This document shows positions 9,817 to 19,348 of a stretch of DNA of 64,000 bases, one piece after another. The translations under genes were made by a program, and so were the position numbers. The DNA comes from Nereocystis luetkeana (taxonomy: Eukaryota > Sar > Phaeophyceae > Laminariales > Laminariaceae). Under the pieces are notes generated by a model. It was not told where the DNA came from. It ran no database searches and saw nothing but the letters and a program-made list of their open reading frames with translations. The stretch is taken from positions 12,533,260 to 12,597,259 of the forward strand of contig JARUPZ010000005.1 in the NCBI GenBank assembly GCA_031213475.1, in the 5' to 3' direction. Every line of letters begins with the position of its first letter. Position 1 is the first letter of the stretch.

Positions 9817-9992
9817 AGTGTTGGTAAGCAACTAAAATAGGCATGCCTAGTCACGGGTTTTTCGAGTGGCTTAATCTAAGCAAAATAAAAGCAACGTTGT
9901 CGTGCTCATTTGCTTTGCGAATAACCATGCTAGACTAAGCAACCGAAATTGGTTGATTTAAGCATGCCTATTTCCCTATTTTGCACTACTAC
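9817..9992. repeat. Short TAGTGTTGG-type MITE adjoining the hAT-like right end
   Basis: Left arm CTAAAATAGGCATGCCTAGT (about 9832-9851) and right arm TTTAAGCATGCCTATTT followed by CCTATTTTGCACTACTA (about 9956-9992) are imperfect inverted repeats. The left end, TAGTGTTGG, resembles the terminus of the 4878-9810 element and overlaps its target duplication. This suggests a second, related short element inserted next to it. Boundaries are approximate. Confidence 0.4.
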
Positions 9993-10318
9993 AGTAGATA
10001 GCATCGTACTCTAGCGTCGCAGTACTGCTGTAAGCCTTCGTCAGCGTGACATTTCTGCCCTACGTGTCGTCTCAACAATACGGATGGGGAGAGAGAGGTG
10101 ACACACGTCGCCCAAACAGTTCCAGGAAAAAATGTCGTTAAAGATCTGCGGGGCTGCCTGGCCGAATAAATGAACTGTTGTAAGGGTTGGAGTATCAACA
10201 CCATGGCGGAAAGAGATGTGGCGTATAGTGGACGGCATGTATTATGTATGTATGTACGTGCAGAAGAGAGAAAACATACCGGGTGTGTTGTGGATGATAC
10301 GACATATTTTTTCCTCTA

Positions 10319-10520
10319 AACCTTTTGTCAAAATCCGTCAGCTGTGGGTTCGACGGGTAGAATAATCGAACCTTTTGTCAAAATCCGTCAGCTAGCTGTG
10401 GGTTCGACGGGTAGAATGATCGATACTCCATTTATTTCGCAAGCTGCGTGAGTGTGGTGCTTGATGCACTCACAAAGGTATTTCCGTCCGTCAGCTGTGA
10501 GTTCGACCGGAAGATGAGCG
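10319..10520. repeat. Dispersed repeat CGTCAGCTGTG-GTTCGAC, local tandem
   Basis: A unit of about 50 bp (CCTTTTGTCAAAATCCGTCA, then CTGTGGGTTCGACGGGTAGA) occurs at 10319 and again at 10370. A third partial copy is at 10490 (CGTCAGCTGTGAGTTCGACC). The same module appears at 4766-4830 and, inverted, at 14040-14170, each followed by a GATCGA, ACTC-ATTTAT and GCAAGCTGCGT-like segment. It is a low-copy dispersed element of unknown class. Confidence 0.65.
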
Positions 10521-10529
10521 TTCCACCCG

Positions 10530-11300
10530 ATGAGTGTTCGATGTTTATGTTCGGGAGCTGCAGGATACGTCCCTTGCGCAGAAGAAGCAAGAAACTTTTC
10601 CCTCGTAAACCAACGACGCAGAACACATAATTCATCGTCATACTAAAATATACCGGTAGTATGTAGTATGGTCCAGGCAGAACATTTTCCCAAAGGGGGT
10701 ACTCGTGTACGTTTTTTTTCTCCGTCATTTTTGAGAATTGACACTTGACACAAAGTGCTCTAGAATCGAGCGGAAAATTGGAATCTATAATAAAGCCGGT
10801 CTCGAAAAACAAAACACGAGCAATGACCATTTTGTTTTTTTGATTATTAGGTGAAATTTACCTCGAAATTACCCGAAATATTGGAAAAAGGAAATGAAAC
10901 GATCCCAGTCGAAATAACGTTTAAAGGCGACGCTCAGCGCATACATACTCGTACCTGATTAGTCGAGATGACAACTTTACGTACCCAGAAATAGGTAAAT
11001 GTTGTATTATATACAAGAGTTCTTCGCCAGGTGGCCTAGAAGGGGCCGTCGCGGAAGCTCAGGCCCTGAGGCAACGCTAATACCCGCAGGCAACGTACAG
11101 GTAACGGCTACTGAAAGGCACGCCAGTTTACAATGCCAACGGACCATACATCATGTAGACGCAACGATTAATGCTCGAAATATGTCTCGTGAAAACAGGT
11201 TACATTTATTTGTTGATCCCTGAAGTAAAGCATGATATAAAGCAGGCCCGTGACATCGAAAGAAGTCCCGTTAAAATACTGTCGTTTTTTTTATGATCCC
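10530..11300. other. Stretch with no recognised feature
   Basis: The only sizeable open frame is a 132-codon minus-strand frame (10432-10830) with no recognisable motif. No repeat link to other parts of the window was noticed. Confidence 0.4.
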
Positions 11301-12230
11301 GACGCAATTAATGAGCCCCAATAAAAGGCACGTACTCCTGCATTGCACCACCCAAAACCACCCAATGATGCACCACAGCCAGATCAGAGAAATAAAAACA
11401 AACTACACCAGTACGTATATATAGTACACTCACACCCGCCACACCCATATATATGATATACGCTCTACGGCAGTGATGTGAGGAAGAAGCATAAGCCATG
11501 CAAACAATCGGCAACCTGAATACTCCATTCATACGCACGACAGACAATCGCCACACCCATCTAGGCTAAAGGCTTTCGTCAACGCTCTCCGGCACTGATT
11601 GGGCGGTGATTAATGCCGAAGACGCGAAAGCCATGAAAACAATCGACAAACAAAATATACATCTAATCCGTGGGGGGAAAAAACAAGCACTGTCCAGTAC
11701 AACACACGACAAACAACTCGCTCCCCGGCAGTGATGCGGAAGAAGCCATGAATACAATCGTCGAACAAGAAACTCCACTACTACTGCTGTGCACACGACA
11801 GGAGTAGGTTTAGCAATCTGGGAGAAGGGATCTTTAGGGATATTTTTGACTTGAAAAAAACGCAGAGTGGTCTGCACTACTACTACTTCGGAATCGGCGT
11901 CCGCAACTACTGTTAAACTGAGAATTTTCCTGGTTCGATGCAAACGCGGCGCAGCCGCGTTTATGGCGAGTTTTGGCCCGTTTTGGCTGTAGTTTGGGGT
12001 CAGGGTAAGGGTTAGAGTCAGGGGTTGGGTTGGGTTTTCGCCCGTACCTTGATCCCAACAGGAACCAAAACATCCGAACAGCCTACCAACCTAAAGATCC
12101 CTTCTCCCAGATTGTTAAAGGTCCCACGACAGACAACTGCAACACCCATCAAATCGTCGATGGCGTGGAAGAAACGAAGGCCATGAAAACAATCAACAGA
12201 ATACCCCACTACTTACAATTCGTGGGGAAA
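11300..12230. repeat. Diverged tandem array (~120-140 bp units) split by a MITE
   Basis: Degenerate units share GCAGTGATG-GGAAGAAGC, GCCATGAAAACAATCG-CA and ACGACAGACAA followed by CACCCATC. Copies are visible near 11465, 11585, 11725 and 12130. The last copy (ACGACAGACAACTGCAACAC, 12129; GCCATGAAAACAATCAACAG, 12179) resumes the array after the MITE at 11814-12114, which therefore inserted into it. No stable coding frame runs through the units. Confidence 0.6.
11814..12114. repeat. MITE family 2, 25-bp terminal inverted repeats
   Basis: The left terminus 11814-11838 (CAATCTGGGAGAAGGGATCT, then TTAGG) and the right terminus 12090-12114 are exact inverted complements over 25 bp. The 301-bp element has no coding capacity. 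It sits inside the diverged tandem array, whose unit resumes on the right. The flanking TTTAG/TTAAA suggests a short TTA-type target duplication, but this is not certain. Solo ends occur at 4550-4574 and 4693-4717, and a partial end occurs near 13735. Confidence 0.8.
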
Positions 12231-12683
12231 ATGTAATATTCAATTATTATGGTACGATATAGAACGCGTACTAGTCAGTGTCAGCACATTCGAAGTAAAT
12301 ATACACATTTTGCCGTTTGCGCGTTTTCTCAGAAACAGATGTGCGAAATAGCATACATTATGGTACGAGATATAATGCCTACGAGGTGGTGTCAGCTCTT
12401 GCGAACAAAAGATGAACATTATGCCGTTTCGTACGAACCGCGAAAGAAAATATAGTCTATAAAAGGAAACATAAATCAGTCTATTATATATGTTTAAGCC
12501 CACTTCTTGTGCAGTCGGATTTGCAGTCAGTTGGAAATGGCGCTATCAGCACGTTCGCACGAGGTTTTGCCCCCCAAATAAATGTGCGGAACTGCTGTTA
12601 CTTGCCTGACAATGAGTTGGGGCTTTCTTCAAGACCCGTCGAGAGCTGTTCTCCAGTTCCCCGGTAGCGGATAAATCAGGATA
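12231..12683. other. AT-rich stretch with no recognised feature
   Basis: Opposed open frames (12240-12503 minus, 12249-12455 plus) contain a locally repeated TATGGTACGATATAGAACGC / TATGGTACGAGATATAATGC pair about 110 bp apart, each followed by ACAT. This suggests another decayed tandem duplication and not a gene. Confidence 0.35.
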
Positions 12684-12895
12684 TTACGGGGGACCATAGT
12701 AAATGAGACCTATGGTATACTAAAAACCTACTTAATCAACTATTTTTACTCTTACGGGGGGCCATAGTTAACAGGACCAAATATTGTTAGTAAAAATGGT
12801 CAAACGTATAGGTTTTGATGTATACCATAGGTCCTGTTGACTATGGTCCCCCGTAATAACAATGTTTGACCCTATTAACTATGGCCCCCCGTAAG
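12684..12895. repeat. MITE family 3, two interleaved inverted-repeat pairs
   Basis: Four arms carry the terminus TTACGGGGG-CCATAGT: forward at 12684-12700 and 12752-12768, and reverse at 12840-12856 and 12878-12894. The subterminal sequence shows which arms pair. The first arm (followed by ACCTATGGTATAC and AAAACCT) matches the third. The second (GTTAACAGGACCAAA-ATTGTT) matches the fourth. The two pairs cross each other, which implies one copy overlapping or inserted into another of the same family. There is no coding capacity. Confidence 0.8.
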
Positions 12896-13096
12896 AAGAG
12901 TAGATCTTCCCAAGGTAGCAAATTAGGCACTCTGTTTGTCGAGGGGTTTGTTTTATTCGGCTTCATCAACTTCACTCTTTCCCAGCCACAGCATCCCGAG
13001 TCAACGTAGAGTCTTCCCAAGCTCAGCATCCACACCGGCCGAGCCAACTTAGAGTATTTTACCAAGCACAGCATCCCAGCACTGACCACTGGCATA

Positions 13097-13160
13097 GATA
13101 GGGTTCGGGTTCGGGTTCGGGTTAGGGTTAGGGTTCGGTTTCGGGTCGGGGGGTCGGCTT
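13097..13160 (+). repeat. Interstitial telomere-like repeats (TTCGGG/TTAGGG)
   Basis: Consecutive six-base units GGGTTC, GGGTTC, GGGTTC, GGGTTA, GGGTTA, GGGTTC are followed by degraded GGTTTCGGG. A looser G-rich block of the same kind lies at 11995-12037 (GGGTAAGGGTTAGAGTCAGG). These are consistent with a TTAGGG-type telomere repeat integrated internally. Confidence 0.75.
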
Positions 13161-13364
13161 CAGGCGTCCAACACAAAACCCCCATAAATATCTACTATCG
13201 AGGTCTGTCCACCCCTCAGGGAAAGAAAAATAACCAGTCTACTACGTATTCCAAGGAGCAGTCTCTACTAGTTTTTGTAGTCCATAGCGTGCAGTTGCAC
13301 TGCACGCGGATCCAAGTGAGATCCTGCTCACGAAGTTCTGGATTGGCCAAAAAGACGAGGATAT

Positions 13365-13716
13365 CCCGCCACACGGGAGCTGCTGTATGCTCCTCTTCGA
13401 ATAGAGAATTATTTGCAACTGACAACAGTTGTTATAGGCAAGCAGACAGAGGCAGGACAGCACCCTCTTGTTGTGCTACGTGTACACACAGAGAACAAGC
13501 CCCGGATGTAGATACCCTCGTTTGTAATCCCGCCGCACCGGAGCTGTTGTATGCACCTACCTCTTCGAATGGAGAACGAGACTATGAATAAGTCTTGAAA
13601 GTATTCGCAACCAACAGACAGAAAACAATCAGGAAGACAGAGGCAGGACAGCACTCTCGTGTGCTACGTCTACTCACAGAGACAAGCTCGGGATGTTCCC
13701 GCGTTTATAACCCGCT
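13365..13716. repeat. Tandem duplication of ~165-180 bp, two diverged copies
   Basis: The block CCCGCC-CAC-GGAGCTG-TGTATGC, then CTCTTCGAAT-GAGAA, GACAGAGGCAGGACAGCAC, and TGTGCTACGT-TAC-CACAGAGA occurs once from 13365 and again from 13529. A third start (CCCGCTG) is at about 13710. Open frames across it shift between the copies, so it is not obviously coding. Confidence 0.75.
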
Positions 13717-14039
13717 GTAAGAGCGAGGACAGTCGGATCTTTAGGTTGGTAGGGTGCTAAGAAAATTGCCATCGTAAGAAAAACAGCTCAGTGGTGGATC
13801 CGGTTGTTTGAAAATTAAAAACTTCGGGCTTGCCAAGATTAGGCGCGTCTTGTTGGCTGGTCCATACTGTATGATGTGTTCGCCAGAACAGCCCGTGGTC
13901 ACAGGACAGGCAAAAACCGGCACCGATTTTTAAAAAGCATCCAGGGGAGTCAATTTTCAATATTGACCAGTTCCGTTGTCGATCGCGCGGGAAACAATGG
14001 AAAACCCCCGAACGGTTCACCAAGCTTGCAAAGCTGAGT

Positions 14040-14170
14040 ATCAACCGATCGGATGAACTCACAGCTGACGTGCTTTGTGAGGTTTTTATAGATAGGTGAC
14101 AGCCCGATGAGCGTGTCTTACGTAAACGTATCGTGCAGCTTGCAAAAAGATGAGTTTTGATCACTCTCAA
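14040..14170. repeat. Inverted copy of the CGTCAGCTGTG dispersed repeat
   Basis: GATGAACTCACAGCTGACG and the adjoining GATCGG and AGCTTGCAAA segments are the reverse complement of the module at 4766-4830 and 10319-10520. The 13717-14039 sequence beside it holds only a short minus-strand open frame without recognisable domains. Confidence 0.5.
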
Positions 14171-14270
14171 TCGGTCGTACTCACCGCTGAAATATAGAAC
14201 ATAAAAAAGCGAGTTTCAACCACTGAATCTGTCGTACCCACCTGTAATCACAGGTAGGTGACGTTTTTAC

Positions 14271-14536
14271 TTAGGCTCATTCTTATCGGAAATGCTTTTA
14301 ATTAATGTGGAAAGTTTGGAGATAATTAATTGGAGATATGCACTTCGATGTATCAATATGCGGAGGCGTTCTGTAACTATATTATTCGTAAAATTCTCGA
14401 GAAGATAATAAATCAAGTTCGTTATATTTCACACATTTAGAATAAAAAACAGGAAAATATGAAAGATTGCAACATACATTGCAAGAAAAAAATGTCGAAA
14501 TATGGGGGGAAAAATCTCTCCGACAAGAGTTCCTTA
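14271..14536. repeat. MITE family 1 copy (266 bp)
   Basis: The left end TTAGGCTCATTCTTATCGGA (14271-14290) pairs with an eroded right end CTCTCCGACAAGAG-TTCCTTAA (14515-14536). Interior landmarks match the copies at 239 and 19128 (GGAGGCGTTCTGTAAC, GAAATATGGGGGGAAAAATC). Confidence 0.7.
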
Positions 14537-15166
14537 AACATGTAATAATAATACAACAAAGGCTCAAATTGTACAAATAAAAAATGCGAAACTGACGAAG
14601 GTTTGCGACTGGAGTTCCAACCACTCAATGGATCGGGCACACAACAAGTCAAAATGCGCAACAAGAATCCAGGCAAGAAACATTCCACACGTCGGACAGA
14701 TCATCGATTCTCACTACTACTACTGTAGATTATCTAGATTTTTGAGGGCAATACACTTTATTTTCTCTGCACTCTAGCTCATGTTGCAGGGTGTCGGGCG
14801 ATCTGCCTTCCGCACAGGATGGAGGTGCAAATGCAACGCTCAATATTTGAAAAAAAATCGATTTTCCAGTGAGCTTAACCTATAAGAAAGAAGCAAGCGC
14901 CAAGGCTGCTTACTGGCGTATCCCGCCCAACAAACAAACGGGATACTCGGCGTATCGCCCTAAACGCAGCTCGAGCACGAGAGCGCCGTTGTATCTCGCC
15001 GAGTAGGCTTTGCCAGCGATTTGCTTTCCACGCCGGCGGCCTTTCTGTTCTACGAAATCAACACAAAGAGCCGTGCCCTTTTCCCGCGAGGGTGGGGTTC
15101 ATGTACGCCCATCTTCGTCAAACCGTGTTTGTGTACCAAAGAACGCAAGAAGAGCTCGAACTTACG
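14537..15166. other. Stretch with no firm feature
   Basis: The minus strand at 15060-14900 has an open frame reading FVEQKGRRRGKQIAGKAYSA followed by YNGALVLELRLGRYAEYP. It lies downstream of the Helitron remnant and may be part of it, but I do not recognise the domain. Confidence 0.3.
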
Positions 15167-15430
15167 TCACGGCAGAGGGGAAGACGGCAAGCTATTCTCG
15201 TTGGTGCTTCCGATGGAGGCGCGCTCAACGGCATAATCGACATCGCGCGCCCACTTTCGAAGGTCGCTTCTCATGCCCGACTGCGTTAGGATCAGATTGG
15301 TCTGCCGGAGCTGCCGCACACTCACCCCGCAACCGGGCGGAGGAATAAACGGTGGGTACGCCACGTTGGCGAAGTCCGTCCTGAAAGCAATCAATAAGAC
15401 AGATCCACCATTGACATATATATTCCGTCT

Positions 15431-15706
15431 TCACCAATCGCGTGTACATGAAAAAAAAAGATCGTAAAGCGGATGCGAAGTACCATCACGGCCACAGCGA
15501 TAAAAGTAATCTTGTGGGACTTTGGTCGGAACCGCGAGGCGTCCTTCACGAGCCGCGACAAGGATCTCGTCTTCGGAGCTTTCGTTGCTGCTCGATCCTT
15601 CCTGTCGACGATTCTCTTCGGCGAGCAAAGATCTGATCCACGCACAAACGGGTCTCGTGCGGCATAATATAGGCTTATGAGGTTTTATCCTTTCCGACCA
15701 TCCCAT
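15431..15706 (-). pseudogene. Helitron remnant with KVPQDYFYR segment
   Basis: The minus frame reads RLAVPTKVPQDYFYRCGRDG then PLYDLFFSCTRDW. This resembles the V-x-D-Y-x-Y-R-P ... L-x-x-x-x-x-Y-D/E-F pattern between Rep and helicase of Helitrons. The preceding 50 residues are Ser/Glu-rich. A further minus frame, 15394-15167, follows (TDFANVAYPPFIPPPGCGVS) without recognisable domains. Confidence 0.4.
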
Positions 15707-15949
15707 GCTTTTTCACACAGCAGCAGGCGCGTCGAGCTCTGTTCCTGATGAAACCTTCCACAAACTAGACTGTACAATCTTCCGGGCACGCTCAAAAGAG
15801 AGGAAGGCTTCCCCCTCCTTTCGCGGCCTAGACACAGCATCGGCCAAAAAAGAGAGGAAAGATGGCACCCATTGTGCGAGTCGACTTTGTTCTGTATACA
15901 GCAAGAGAGTAAAATACAAGACCACGAGCGTCGCCATTATTTCAAAGGA

Positions 15950-16414
15950 TTACTTTGATGTCCATACTGGAACGTACACGCTGTTGGACGACTCGATTGT
16001 AGGAGGAGTTGATGTGAGTTGGCCCACGACTGACGTCGACCATAAAATCGTAATCGTCGGCTTCAGGTGCTGTCCGGCCTGATGTGCAGCCTTTCGCGCG
16101 CGTGTAGCACGAAGAATTTCAGCTTCAAGCATCTGGCCAGGTTGTTGGTCGGCATGCTCGCCTATATATATTCGAACATTATCCATTTCAACAGAGCCAT
16201 CTGCATGCACACGAACTTCGCCATTCTTGACGTATCCTTGCGATGATAGAGATCTCCCGTCGGTTCCATAACCAAAGCGACATTCTGCCCCCTGTAGAAC
16301 TTGGACGTCGGCCCCCTTCTTGGCGCATTTCACTCGGCACGGTGTACATCGATGCGTATTTTCTACTTCCGACAGAGTTGAATTGAAGCATCTTCTGAAA
16401 TACAAGACAGGCAT
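15950..16414 (-). pseudogene. Helitron region after the HUH motif, Cys/His-CRFGY
   Basis: The 154-codon minus frame contains NTHRCTPCRVKCAKKGADVQ and then AECRFGYGTDGRS. This aligns with the H-x-H-x-x-x-C-x-K-x-x-x-x-x-C-R-F-G-F/Y-P block of Helitron Rep proteins. The following GYVKNGEVRVHADGSVEMDN is the usual spacer before the next conserved block. An adjacent frame, 16629-16363, probably supplies the segment just upstream. Confidence 0.6.
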
Positions 16415-16766
16415 TCAGGATTTTCACCGAAAATGTCTTGAATCCTAGCCGCTGGCACAGGTGGGCAAAAAATCACATTTTTATTGCCTTTTCTCGCCTT
16501 ACGGGTTACTTGGTCCTCTGGCCATTCATGGGTGTGACCGCCGAACTCGTCGCCATTGCTCGATGATTGCTGAACGATGTCGATGCTGCTGTAAACGGGT
16601 GCTGATCCGTTCATAAGGCAAACGTCCACTTCCTCAGTTCACATGAGTTGATTGCAGATCATATGAGTTGATTGCAGAAAATATGGCCTACGTTTTTGGC
16701 AAGAGCAGCGCGTTTTTTTAAACTTGTGCCGAGGTCTTCCCGGACCTGATCGCGGCTGCTATATCT

Positions 16767-16836
16767 ATATACCTAAAGCAGAAGATGTGCGTGCAGAGTG
16801 AACTTGAAATGCAACTCCGTGATGCCAATGTATGCT
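16767..16836 (-). pseudogene. Helitron Rep HUH motif region
   Basis: The minus strand reads VQAYIGITELHFKFTLHAHL followed by a stop. This aligns with the A-Y-x-G-V-T-E-x-Q-x-x-G-x-x-H-x-H-L block of Helitron Rep. The metal-binding His-x-His (LHAHL) is preserved, while the normally conserved QGRG before it is replaced. The segment is too short to stand out as an open frame and is recognised only by motif and position. Confidence 0.6.
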
Positions 16837-16904
16837 TGAACTTTCCTCAGAGCCCCACCGTCGCCGTCAGAAATGCCCACTCTCAGCACATGGTCGAACA
16901 CCAC

Positions 16905-17823
16905 TTACTTGAGTAGTTTCGTGAAAGAAATGTCGCTGATGATGCAAAAGGGTCGTCCGCAACGGTTCTTAGGCTCGGAACATAATCGGGCATATGTTCG
17001 TTGCATGTATGTCGATGAAAGATTTATGTCATTACCGCCGTAGTTCATGACGAGTGGGCTGTATACGTCGGACGGATTGATCGTAAAAAACAAAAACGGC
17101 TCGCCCAGTTGCATCATCATTGATGTAGCTTCAGTTCGTGTCATGGATTTCCCATTATCCGTCCACGTAGAATCAGGTGAGATAGCCTGCAGAGTTGTCA
17201 AGAGCGTAACGATATCGGGATGTTCACTGGAGGCGGTGCGTATACGTTTTCCCTGCAGAAATTCCGCCTCCATCGACATGACATCATTGCTCTTCACCCG
17301 TGCTATTTTTTCGGCCACATCAGCAGACATTTTCCCGCGTAGTTTGAACTGCACATTGGATAGAGTTATTCGTGCCTGAAAATGATGGCGGCAGCACAGA
17401 AAAGGAAAACCCTGTCTTTCCGCCAAGACGCGTCGCGACGGTTGAGCAGGATCCGGACCCGTTTCACGAATAAAACACTTTTTTGACGAGCTGTGCCAAG
17501 TGGTCCTCCACAACCTTCTCGGAAGAAGTAACCGAACGCCCCCATCAAGGCATCATTGTTGCGAATGTCAGACATAATATCGCTATAAGGCGGAACCACA
17601 AGAGCATTCTGCGTCCCTTCAGGTGGCGGCCTTCCCTGAGACAGACCAGCTTGAGACGCGGCCATGACATTAAGATCGAGGTCGTGCCCCAATATACGTA
17701 GCACACTTGAACGTCGTGGAGAAGACGTCGCAGCGTCTTCCCCAGAGTCAACGGCATCATATGTGTGAATAGTGTAGGTTTTTCTATATTTTGCCGTAAC
17801 TCCCTTGATAATACGTTGCCCAC
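16905..17823 (-). pseudogene. Helitron_like_N domain of the Rep protein
   Basis: The 202-codon minus frame from 17513 carries EPFLFFTINPSDVYSPLVMN, the hallmark G-x-P-x-L-F-F-T-x-N-P-x-D-x-x-x-P-L-V motif of Helitron_like_N. It is followed by GRPFCIISDISFTKLLK, which aligns with the C-terminal part of that domain. Upstream segments in other frames (17704-17366 and 17823-17545) probably hold the preceding part. The frame stops at 16905, and the domain continues in another frame into the HUH motif. Confidence 0.75.
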
Positions 17824-18103
17824 CGGCGCGATATCGCTGATTGCCTCGGCTATAGCTACGTCGTCTTAACGCTTGTCGTTTGTATAAGACTCAGATGTTC
17901 TTCCTCATAAATTGGAAGGATCTTCTGGTGTTAAAACCGCCTTGAAAAGTTCCTCAGGAACACTTCAGTCAGACGGACAAGCATCGAGGTGACTGAACGC
18001 GGCTCCACGTGCCAGCTGAAACCCGCAGACCAAACAAATTCCGTCGTCCTCCATCTATTTAATATGGTCATCCACGATTGTCTTTCGAGCTCCAAGGAAG
18101 CGC

Positions 18104-18612
18104 TCAAGCTGGAACGCCGTTGGCTTGGGTTACATTTAACGTTTTAGTGTGTGCACCAGCTGGGCCCGACAAAGCGGAGCAACAGTTGAGACAAACTACG
18201 ACGTAATATTGTGAACATATCCAATAGACAGGTCGCAGCCATAGGCAACTCAGTCGCAGGGATGACGATTTGTTCGCGTAGAAAACTGATGTCCCGCGAA
18301 GAGATCGTTGGGCGGACCCAGATATATTTATGATCTTCCTTGATTCCAACGCGACAACATGTCCTTTGGCGCGAACGGGAAAAACGGCAGAACGCTCCAC
18401 TGCCGTCGTATCCTGGAGATGGTCTGGTAACTGTCCAACCCAAACGACGTTTGCTCACGTAGCCCCGGAATCATATTTGACAAGAGGGACCTATAACATT
18501 TTTTACACACGTGCAACTTGCCCGGGTCTGATTTGTTGAACCCATGGACACTGAGAACTAATCCATCGAGGACACCGTCAGCATCATGTGGATGTTGGCG
18601 AAATTCCGACAT
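18104..18612 (-). pseudogene. Helitron N-terminal DUF6570-like region
   Basis: The minus frame from 18612 reads LHVCKKCYRSLLSNMIPGLR followed by SFGLDS. The Cys-x-x-Cys-Tyr-x-x-L and G-L spacing resembles the DUF6570 region found upstream of the Rep domain in many protist and fungal Helitron proteins. An overlapping frame, 18458-18144, continues with ISSRDISFLREQIVIPATEL. The function of this region is unknown, and two frames are needed to follow it. Confidence 0.5.
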
Positions 18613-19127
18613 TTCTCGATCATGCGTTTGAAGACAACCTACCCATCGCCTGGAGAATATCTTTGTGAGGTATTTCTCACGGCGTCAACATGTGTTGTTC
18701 CGTAACACGAGTGCTCCTGTTGCATACACCGCAGGGAAACCTGAACGCAGATAACGTGTAAATATGAATGAGGGTGACCGTTCGTTTCAAATCACGACGA
18801 GTATTGCAACACATCAATGGGGCAGTACCATGATAATACTAGAATTACAATCAATGTGCTGTTTGGTCTTCATAATTGCTTCGAATCGTTGCGGAGAGGT
18901 GAGGTTTGGTTCAGGTACGAGTATCATGTTTGAGATACATCCCAGGTACGTATAACACGTACTTATGACATGATACTTGGGCGGACAACATGAACAACAG
19001 GCACAACAGGCAACCATATATACTCGGTACGAAAGGGCACAGCCACCTTCCAGTTATTGGCGATATATTTCATACGTCCGCCGCTCGCTGTCCTTCTCAC
19101 AAACCAAACGAGAAAAATACGAAATAA

Positions 19128-19348
19128 TAAGGCCCATTCTTATCGGAGAGAAAATAATTGGATATATTTATCAAAAAAGGAGGCGTTCTGTCACAATTGT
19201 GAACATTCTTCAAAAGCAAAAAATCAAGAGAGTTTAGATTTTCACATGTTGGGGGGAAAACATCAGAAAAATCTGGAAATTTATTTTTTTGGATGGAAAA
19301 TATACGGACATTGTGGGGGGAAAAGCTCTCCGATAAGAAAGACCCTAA
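19128..19348. repeat. MITE family 1, best-preserved copy (221 bp)
   Basis: The left end TAAGGCCCATTCTTATCGGAGAG (two parts: TAAGGCCCA, TTCTTATCGGAGAG) and the right end CTCTCCGATAAGAA, GACCCTAA are inverted repeats of about 22 bp. The interior is AT-rich and non-coding. It shares the GGAGGCGTTCTGT and GGGGGGAAAA landmarks with the other copies. Confidence 0.8.

Larger units (their letters stand above)
15170..18620 (-). mobile_element. Decayed Helitron (Rep region, no helicase seen)
   Basis: On the minus strand from 18620 downward lie, in Helitron order: a DUF6570-like zinc region, the Helitron_like_N domain, the two-His HUH motif, a Cys/His-CRFGY region, and a KVPQDYFYR-like segment that normally follows it. 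All are in different frames with stops between them. No Pif1-type helicase is found before the signal fades near 15170, so the 3' half is missing or too eroded. Helitrons move by rolling-circle replication through the HUH Rep nuclease. Terminal signals (5' TC, 3' hairpin-CTRR) were not located. Confidence 0.75.

Noticed and set aside
9989..10238. Minus-strand frame reading TVHLFGQAAPQIFNDIFSWN as a possible transposase piece
   Set aside because: No catalytic motif or family match could be recognised, and the frame is short.
10325..10372. GGGTTCGACGGG as a tRNA T arm
   Set aside because: The TTCGA resembles box B, but there is no box A at the right distance and no cloverleaf. It belongs to a dispersed repeat.
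12030..12236. Possible conserved peptide TAYQPKDPFSQI shared with 4500-4580
   Set aside because: The similarity is explained at DNA level by the 25-bp terminal repeat of MITE family 2 and its flank, which also occurs inverted.
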